15,983 bases of DNA from assembly GCA_903921665.1 (NCBI GenBank), contig CAIXQT010000220.1, positions 1-15,983 of the forward strand. The letters are read 5' to 3'. The position numbers and the translations under genes are program-made. The notes beneath the pieces are model-generated. The model was given only the letters and a program-made list of their open reading frames with translations. It had not been told where the DNA came from and searched no databases. This stretch comes from an uncultured Opitutia bacterium. Lineage in GTDB: Bacteria > Verrucomicrobiota > Verrucomicrobiia > Opitutales > UBA953. Below, in pieces: positions 11,624-15,983 of the stretch; within the stretch, counting starts at the first letter, position 1, and every line of letters begins with the position of its first letter.

Positions 11624-12264
11624 ACGCCGCCCTCCGCCGCCGCGGCTTCACGCTGCTCGAGATGCTCGTCTCGCTGGCCTTGCTCGGCGTGCTGATGGTC
11701 GCGCTCAACACCTTCCTCTTCTCCATGAGCGAACTCTGGGGCGGCGGGCGCGACCAGCGCCTCTTCGACCAGCATGCGCGCGCCGCGACCGCGCTCGTGC
11801 GCAACGCCTTCGAGCAGGCCACCCTCGGGCCGAGCGCGTCGGGCGTCGCGCTCAAGGACGTCGACGACGGCGCCGGCACGACCAAGCCGCGCCTCTGCTT
11901 CCTGCTCGCCGACGCCGGCCGCCTGGCGGACTGGCCGGAAGCGCCGCTGCCGGACGTCGACTTCAGTGTGTTCGTCGAGGAAGGCCGCGGGCTCGTGTTC
12001 CAATGGCAGTCGCGCCTCGAGATCGAACGCGAGAAGGCGGACAAGCATGAGACCGTCATCAGCCCGTTCATCACCGCCCTCCATTACGAATATTACGACG
12101 CCGAGCTCAAGGAGTGGAAGGTCGAGGACGAGCCCGTGAACGACACCGGCGGCACTACCTGGAAGAAGCCCGCGCGCATCCACCTCCTCTTCGAGCGCGG
12201 CTCGCTGAAGGCCACCAAGGTCGTCAATCTCCCCATCAAGCGCTCCGGCGCCTCCACCCCATGA
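11620..12264 (+). CDS. gspJ: Minor pseudopilin, GspJ-like
   Basis: 214 residues, beginning at the ATG that overlaps the gspI stop. Leader 'MNAALRRRG|FTLLEMLVSLALLGVLMVAL' (Gly9, Glu at +5). The globular part has features of GspJ: 'LVFQWQSRL' (about 126-134), 'ALHYEYYDAELKEWKVED' (about 151-168) and a final 'PARIHLLFERG' (about 183-193). The open frame extends much further upstream, but that part is antisense-like Arg/Pro-rich sequence inside gspI and is excluded. Tip-complex pseudopilin by family. Confidence 0.87.
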   Translation: MNAALRRRGFTLLEMLVSLALLGVLMVALNTFLFSMSELWGGGRDQRLFDQHARAATALVRNAFEQATLGPSASGVALKDVDDGAGTTKPRLCFLLADAGRLADWPEAPLPDVDFSVFVEEGRGLVFQWQSRLEIEREKADKHETVISPFITALHYEYYDAELKEWKVEDEPVNDTGGTTWKKPARIHLLFERGSLKATKVVNLPIKRSGASTP

Positions 12265-13547
12265 CCCCCCGCAAGCGCCGCGGCTCCGTCATCATCGTCG
12301 TCCTCGTGCTGATCACGCTGGCCTCGCTGCTGCTCGCGCGGTTCATGGAGGACAATTCGCTGGAGCTCGCCATCGCCACGCGCGAGGCGGACCGCCGCCG
12401 CCTGCGGGCGGACGCGCAGTCGGAGCTCGAGCTCGCGCTGGCCGTCATCGCCGAGATCCGCTCGATCGACCTCAACAAGATCCACGCGCCCTCGCAGGGC
12501 TATGACGACCCGCACGCGTACGCCGGCTTCCCGCCGCGCGACGGCCTCGAGGTGAAGTTCGAATACGAGGACGAGACCGGCAAGCTGCCGCTGAGCGTGC
12601 TGACCAAGAACGACCTGATCCAGGTCCTATACTCCCTCGGCATGGAACAGCGCGACGCCGAGCGCACCGCCGACGCGATCGTCGCGTGGCAGAGCAAGTC
12701 GTACGAATCCATCGAGGAGGAGGCGACGGACGCCGCCTATCAGCGCAGCGCGCTTTCGTTCCGCCCCGCGCGCCGCCCCATCCGCAGCTTCGAGGAGTTC
12801 CGTTCCATCGGCGTGGCCAAGGAGCACTTCTTCGACGAACTCGGCCGGGCGACCCCGATCTTCCTGGCGTTCAAGGACTGCGTCAGCCTTTACACCTTCC
12901 CGCAGGCCAACATCAACACCGCCCCCGACGCCGTGCTGCTCTCGCAGGGCATGGACGAGCGCCAGCTCGGGCTGATCCGCGACCGGCAGGCCGAGATCGG
13001 CAGGCGCATCGTCGGCACCCCGCCCTACTTCCGCGTCACCACCGAGGTGCAGCAGCTCGTCGGCGGCGGCCTCAACATGACCAAGTTCGACGACGAGGTC
13101 ATCCTCATGTGGGTGCGCGTCACGGTGAAGGAAGGCCTGTCCAAGTGCCGGGTGAGCGCGCTGGTCGCCATCCGCGAGGACGTCGCCTACCCCTCCGCCG
13201 CGTCGAATCCGGACACCAATCCGGACATCAGCCTGAGCCGGGGCGGTACCGCCGTACCTGCCATCCCGAAAACGACGGGAACCTCGACAGCCGTTCCCCG
13301 GTCGACTACGACGACACCCTCCCCTTACCTCACCCCCGGGATCGAGGCGCCGCCCACCTACGGCAAATCGACCATGAGCGGCCGCGTCGCCAGTAAGACG
13401 ATCGCGTATCCGTTCCAGATCCTCGCCTGGGAAGAAGACAACGGAGCCCAGCCTGCGCCCAAGCCGACCGAAGATTCCACCGACCCCACGGCCCCCGCCA
13501 CATCCTCCCCCCTAGCCCCCCGGGCCACGAAGACCCTCACCAAATGA
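12261..13547 (+). CDS. gspK: Minor pseudopilin GspK
   Basis: 428 residues. Starts at an ATG overlapping the gspJ stop. Leader 'MTPRKRRG|SVIIVVLVLITLASLLLA': position +5 is Val, not Glu, as is usual for GspK, the pseudopilin that caps the fibre. The helical domain includes 'LVLITLASLLLARFMEDNSLELAIATREAD', 'AERTADAIVAWQSKS' (134-147) and the family motif 'NINTAPDAVLLSQGM' (217-231). After about 310 a Ser/Thr/Pro-rich linker ('TTGTSTAVPRSTTTTPSP') and a Pro/Thr tail extend the protein well beyond common GspK lengths (about 320-330); these parts look disordered and may differ among relatives. Confidence 0.92.
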   Translation: MTPRKRRGSVIIVVLVLITLASLLLARFMEDNSLELAIATREADRRRLRADAQSELELALAVIAEIRSIDLNKIHAPSQGYDDPHAYAGFPPRDGLEVKFEYEDETGKLPLSVLTKNDLIQVLYSLGMEQRDAERTADAIVAWQSKSYESIEEEATDAAYQRSALSFRPARRPIRSFEEFRSIGVAKEHFFDELGRATPIFLAFKDCVSLYTFPQANINTAPDAVLLSQGMDERQLGLIRDRQAEIGRRIVGTPPYFRVTTEVQQLVGGGLNMTKFDDEVILMWVRVTVKEGLSKCRVSALVAIREDVAYPSAASNPDTNPDISLSRGGTAVPAIPKTTGTSTAVPRSTTTTPSPYLTPGIEAPPTYGKSTMSGRVASKTIAYPFQILAWEEDNGAQPAPKPTEDSTDPTAPATSSPLAPRATKTLTK

Positions 13548-14698
13548 CCTCTCCTTTCTCACGCCTCTTCAAGGACGCCAAGCCTCAGGAAGCCGCGATG
13601 CTGCCCGGCAACCGCTTCTTTGTGCGACGCCTCGCCGTCGAAGGCGATGACGTCCCCGGCCAGGTCAACCTCGCGCTCGAAGCCGTCTCGCCCTTCCCGC
13701 TGGAACAGATGCTGGTCGGCTTCGTTTCGTCGGCCGACGGCAAGCAGGTGCTCGCCTACGCCGCGCATCGCCGTCGCTTCACCGCCGAAGAAAGCTTCGC
13801 CTGGCCGGAAGACTGCCAGGTCGTCCCGGAATTCCTCGCCCTCTGCGGCCACCGCCCGGCGGCGGACGGCATCATCGTGCACCGCGGCGACGAACGCCTG
13901 ACCGCGCTCGCCTGGAAGTCCGGCGAAGAGCTGCCCGCCGCGATCGTCGTGGCCGAACTGGCCGACGCCGACGAAGCCGGCATCGCGCGCGAAGCCGCGA
14001 CCCGCGCGGACCTCGCCGCCGATACGGCCGTCGAGAACGTGACCGGCGCCCTTGCCGGCGCGCTCGCCGAAGGAAACCTCGTGCTGAAGCGCGAAGGCAA
14101 CGGCACCTTCACCATTCCCAAGAAGGGACTGGACGACTCCGACATCCGCGACAGCGACTTCCTCGCCGAACGCCGCAAGAAGGAACACCTGAACCTCCTG
14201 CTCTGGACCGGCGCTCGCCTCGGCGCGGCCGTGCTCGCCGCCGCCCTCGTCATGGACGTCGCCGGCATCATCGTCGGCCTCCGCTCGGGCTCGCTCGAAG
14301 CCGCGAACGACGGCCGCCGCCCGTTGGTCGAGGACATCGAAGCCTCCCAGGCCATCACCACCCGCATCCTCGAGCTCGGCGTGAAGCGCCTGCTCCCGAT
14401 CGAGATGCTCGCGCTCGTGAACGAGAAGCGCCCCGCCACCGTCGAGTTCACCAACATCCACTGCGAACTCAAGAAGCCCAAGGACAGCACGCTGACGAAG
14501 CCGATGATGACCGTGGACGCCAAGACCCCGAACGCCGGCGACATCTCCGACTTCCTCAAGGCCGTGCAGGCCATGCCTGAAGTCGAGTCCGCGACGAACA
14601 GCGAGCCGCGCGTGCGCGAGACCTCGACCACCTTCCGCCTCGAGATCACCTTCAAGCAGGCCGCGCTCCTCAAGGCCGCCGAAGCCCCCAAACAATGA
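13544..14698 (+). CDS. gspL: GspL-like inner-membrane assembly protein (PilN-type C-terminal domain)
   Basis: 384 residues with ATGA overlap to gspK. N-terminal cytoplasmic region 1-210 has 'RFFVRRLAVEGDDVPGQVNLALEAVSPFPLEQML' and 'VLAYAAHRRRF', reminiscent of the actin-like GspL/PilM domain but shorter, with no clear nucleotide motif. A basic stretch 'AERRKKEHL' precedes a single transmembrane helix (about 216-246). The periplasmic part (about 297-372) is a ferredoxin-like domain as in PilN/GspL: 'TVEFTNIHCELKK', 'GDISDFLKAVQAMPEVESA', 'TTFRLEITF'. GspL normally anchors the ATPase GspE through its cytoplasmic domain; GspE is not in this window. Gene name from domain layout and position, not strong sequence identity. 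Confidence 0.75.
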   Translation: MTSPFSRLFKDAKPQEAAMLPGNRFFVRRLAVEGDDVPGQVNLALEAVSPFPLEQMLVGFVSSADGKQVLAYAAHRRRFTAEESFAWPEDCQVVPEFLALCGHRPAADGIIVHRGDERLTALAWKSGEELPAAIVVAELADADEAGIAREAATRADLAADTAVENVTGALAGALAEGNLVLKREGNGTFTIPKKGLDDSDIRDSDFLAERRKKEHLNLLLWTGARLGAAVLAAALVMDVAGIIVGLRSGSLEAANDGRRPLVEDIEASQAITTRILELGVKRLLPIEMLALVNEKRPATVEFTNIHCELKKPKDSTLTKPMMTVDAKTPNAGDISDFLKAVQAMPEVESATNSEPRVRETSTTFRLEITFKQAALLKAAEAPKQ

Positions 14699-15267
14699 AA
14701 CATTTCTTCTTCAGCCTGAAACCCCGCGAGCGCTACATGGCCCTCGCCGCCCTGCTCGTCGCCGCGACCCTCTGGTCGACCGGCGCCTGGGCCCGCGTCC
14801 GCGGCGGCTGGGACGCCTGGCGCGCCTTCGAGGAAGAAGCGCTCGTCCAGAAATCCTGGCTCGCGAAGGAACGCGAGATCCGCGCCGCCACCACGCTCGC
14901 CGTGCAGGGACTCGATTCCGGCCATGGCTACGATCAGGCCAAGCTCGTCGCCGAGGCCATCAACGCGACGCGCGAAGCCGGGCTGAACGCCAACACCGAA
15001 TCGCCCAAGACCAGCAAGGCGGGCAAGTTCGCGATCCACTCGCTCCAGATGAGCTGCCGCAAGGCGGACCTCGCGAGCGTCCTGCGCTTCTACGAAAGCG
15101 TGAAGGCGCGCGCGCCGTACCTCGCGATCGGCAACCTTTCCATGACCGCGGACCGCGGCAGCGCGGGCACCGTCACCTTCAAGGCGACCATCACCGCGTT
15201 GGAACTCCTCGGCGAACTGCCGGCCGGAGCAAAGGCGGCGGAGCCGGCGGAAGCGGGTAGCAAATAA
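14695..15267 (+). CDS. gspM: GspM-like inner-membrane assembly protein
   Basis: 190 residues, starting with an ATGA overlap to gspL. A short cytoplasmic N-terminus ('MKHFFFSLKPRERYMAL') is followed by one transmembrane helix (about 14-33). Then comes a coiled helix ('AWRAFEEEALVQKSWLAKEREIRA') and a ferredoxin-like periplasmic domain with 'FAIHSLQMSCRKADLASVLRFYESVKAR', 'LAIGNLSMTAD', 'GTVTFKATITALEL'. This topology and its place as the last gene of C-G-H-I-J-K-L-M identify it as GspM/PilO-like, partner of GspL. The tail is Ala/Glu-rich. A small GGCCC-GGA-GGGCC hairpin (15270-15282) follows the stop without a T-tract. Confidence 0.75.
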   Translation: MKHFFFSLKPRERYMALAALLVAATLWSTGAWARVRGGWDAWRAFEEEALVQKSWLAKEREIRAATTLAVQGLDSGHGYDQAKLVAEAINATREAGLNANTESPKTSKAGKFAIHSLQMSCRKADLASVLRFYESVKARAPYLAIGNLSMTADRGSAGTVTFKATITALELLGELPAGAKAAEPAEAGSK

Positions 15268-15291
15268 GAGGCCCGGAGGGCCGTAGGAATG

Positions 15292-15345
15292 AAAGGCAGT
15301 GCAAAGGTGCAACTGCGGCGGAGCCGCGTGCAAAAGTGCAAAGGT
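15292..15345 (+). repeat. GTGCAAA unit, copy E (GCGGC hairpin type)
   Basis: GTGCAAAGGTGCAA, hairpin GCGGC-GGA-GCCGC, GTGCAAAAGTGCAAAGG. Complete 2 + hairpin + 2 layout. Matches 5052-5105. Confidence 0.8.
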
Positions 15346-15352
15346 GAGTTAA

Positions 15353-15374
15353 GGGGTAGGGGTAGGGGTTGGGG
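15353..15374 (+). other. G-quadruplex motif
   Basis: Four G4 runs separated by the two-base loops TA, TA and TT (15353-15356, 15359-15362, 15365-15368, 15371-15374). This is a strong intramolecular quadruplex pattern, reminiscent of telomeric repeats. A second G-rich run (GGGGG-C-GGGGG-T-GGG) lies at 15390-15404. Confidence 0.8.
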
Positions 15375-15456
15375 TAGGAAAACATTTCAGGGGGCGGGGG
15401 TGGGCGGCGGACGCTCAAAGGGAAACCGGAGACCGGATGATTGGCTGGGGCCTTGG

Positions 15457-15482
15457 GTAGGGCGGTGATTGCCATCACCGCC
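15457..15482 (+). repeat. REP-like element (GTAG + GGCGGTGAT hairpin), plus orientation
   Basis: GTAG (15457-15460), GGCGGTGAT (15461-15469), loop TGCC, ATCACCGCC (15474-15482). Perfect 9-bp stem. Compared with the GGCGGCGAT units, both arms have changed together (C to T on the left, G to A on the right), so pairing is preserved. Confidence 0.75.
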
Positions 15483-15552
15483 GTCCGAGACCGCAGGCAG
15501 GGAGTCGTCGGGTTTAGCTAGGGCCGATGAAGGCGGACGCGCGGAAGCGAAC

Positions 15553-15578
15553 GGCGGCGATGGCAATCGCCGCCCTAA
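15553..15578 (-). repeat. REP-like element with altered head
   Basis: GGCGGCGAT (15553-15561), loop GGCA, ATCGCCGCC (15566-15574), then CTAA where other copies have CTAC. The stem is intact but the tetranucleotide is mutated. Confidence 0.65.
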
Positions 15579-15616
15579 CCGTTTTAGGTGTTAGCGGTTA
15601 GCGGTTGGGAGCGGTC

Positions 15617-15983
15617 CTACTTTTTCTTCTTACCGCCGCCGCGTTGTTCTTTGGCGCTGGGATCGTAGGCGGGGTTGGGCTGGTCGGCGAGGAACGCGCC
15701 GGTGTCCTTCTGCCAGGCGACGAGGAGGTTCTTGAGTTCCTCGACCTTGGCAGGCTCGGCCTTGGCGAGGTCGTGCTCCTCGCTGGGATCTTTCTTCACG
15801 TCGTAGAGCTCGAAGGTCGGGCCGGCGAATTTCTGGATGAGTTTGTAGTCGCCCGCGCGCAGGAGGCTCATGGGCTCGCCCTTGCCGATGTAACACGGGA
15901 AGTGCCAGTAGATGGCCTTGCGGTTCAGCGGAGCGCCGGTCTTGAGCTGCCTCAGCAGGCTGACGCCATCCGTCGGCTGATCC
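15617..15983 (-). CDS. Sulfatase, C-terminal part (truncated by window edge)
   Basis: Only the last 121 residues are visible; the frame is open to the edge of the window, so the start and the catalytic Cys/Ser motif are outside. The visible part is the standard sulfatase C-terminal subdomain: 'DGVSLLRQLKTGAPLNRKAIYWHFPCY', 'SLLRAGDYKLIQKFAGPTFELYDVKKDPSEEHDLA', 'ELKNLLVAWQKDTGAFL'. The ending 'SAKEQRGGGKKKK' is a lysine-rich tail. Family role: hydrolysis of sulfate esters, often from algal or mucin polysaccharides, outside the cytoplasm. Its 3' end converges on the secretion operon across repeat block E. Confidence 0.92.
   Translation of the reverse strand, partial: DQPTDGVSLLRQLKTGAPLNRKAIYWHFPCYIGKGEPMSLLRAGDYKLIQKFAGPTFELYDVKKDPSEEHDLAKAEPAKVEELKNLLVAWQKDTGAFLADQPNPAYDPSAKEQRGGGKKKK

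Larger units (their letters stand above)
15268..15616. repeat. Intergenic repeat block E (mosaic)
   Basis: Lies between the convergent secretion operon and sulfatase gene. Order: a GGCCC / GGGCC hairpin (15270-15282); a GTGCAAA unit (15292-15345); a G-quadruplex motif (15353-15374); a second G-rich run (15390-15410); a GCTCAAAGGG...GATTGGCTGGGG module (15413-15450) shared with block D; a plus-oriented GTAG hairpin (15457-15482); a GGAGTCGTCGGG segment shared with block C; a minus-oriented hairpin (15553-15578); and the GTTAGCGGTTGGGAGCGG module (15591-15616) shared with A and B. No gene is seen. Confidence 0.85.

Noticed and set aside
13756..15333. A 525-residue minus-strand open frame
   Set aside because: It is antisense to gspL and gspM and begins inside the GTGCAAA repeat; no domain is visible.

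Overview
The window is GC-rich, densely coded bacterial DNA. It most resembles a member of Verrucomicrobiota, probably Opitutae-like (inference). The evidence is a DUF1592-type 'planctomycete cytochrome c' protein next to a DUF1552 Tat protein, a sulfatase, a compact type II secretion pseudopilin operon, gene starts that mostly lack a Shine-Dalgarno sequence, and many mosaic intergenic repeats. No rRNA, tRNA or CRISPR array was seen.

Layout. (1) 10-533: a YefM/YoeB-type toxin-antitoxin pair behind a two-site operator. (2) 534-930: repeat block A. (3) 931-1626: a lone DUF3800 protein of lower GC. (4) 1638-2010: repeat block B. (5) 2014-4149, minus strand: a transcription unit of three lipoproteins (a BamE/SmpA-like one, then two paralogues of each other) ending in a UUCG-loop terminator, followed by a separately promoted outer-membrane beta-barrel protein with its own terminator. 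(6) 4206-4719: AT-rich promoter region, repeat block C and about 200 bases with no convincing gene. (7) 4720-4878: a 52-residue coiled-coil miniprotein. (8) 4879-5420: repeat block D, the most complex block. (9) 5438-9110, minus strand: the DUF1592-family cytochrome and DUF1552 two-gene operon. (10) 9111-9392: an AT-rich divergent intergenic region with a minus-strand terminator that belongs to no visible gene. (11) 9393-15267, plus strand: an eight-gene type II secretion operon, C-like followed by G-H-I-J-K-L-M. Six consecutive 4-base start/stop overlaps run from G to M. The secretin, ATPase and inner-membrane platform genes (D, E, F) are absent from the window. (12) 15268-15616: repeat block E with a strong G-quadruplex motif. 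(13) 15617-15983, minus strand: the C-terminal end of a sulfatase that runs off the window.

How the genes relate. The toxin-antitoxin pair is self-contained. The lipoproteins and beta-barrel are envelope proteins. The G-M genes build the pseudopilus and inner-membrane assembly parts of a secretion system. The DUF1592/DUF1552 pair and the sulfatase are exported proteins typical of planctomycete and verrucomicrobial polymer degraders. They are plausible clients of Tat, Sec or T2SS export, but nothing in the sequence links them directly.

The most unusual content is between the genes. Five blocks are assembled from a small set of shared modules in shuffled order: GTAG-headed hairpins that fit the REP signature of RAYT (REP-associated tyrosine transposase) systems, a 'GTGCAAA pair - hairpin - GTGCAAA pair' unit, and ACG...CGT palindromes followed by GGGG(G)A. 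Several gene 3' ends carry inverted repeats that straddle or touch the stop codon exactly where a repeat block begins. No RAYT gene lies in the window, so any mobilising enzyme would be elsewhere in the genome.
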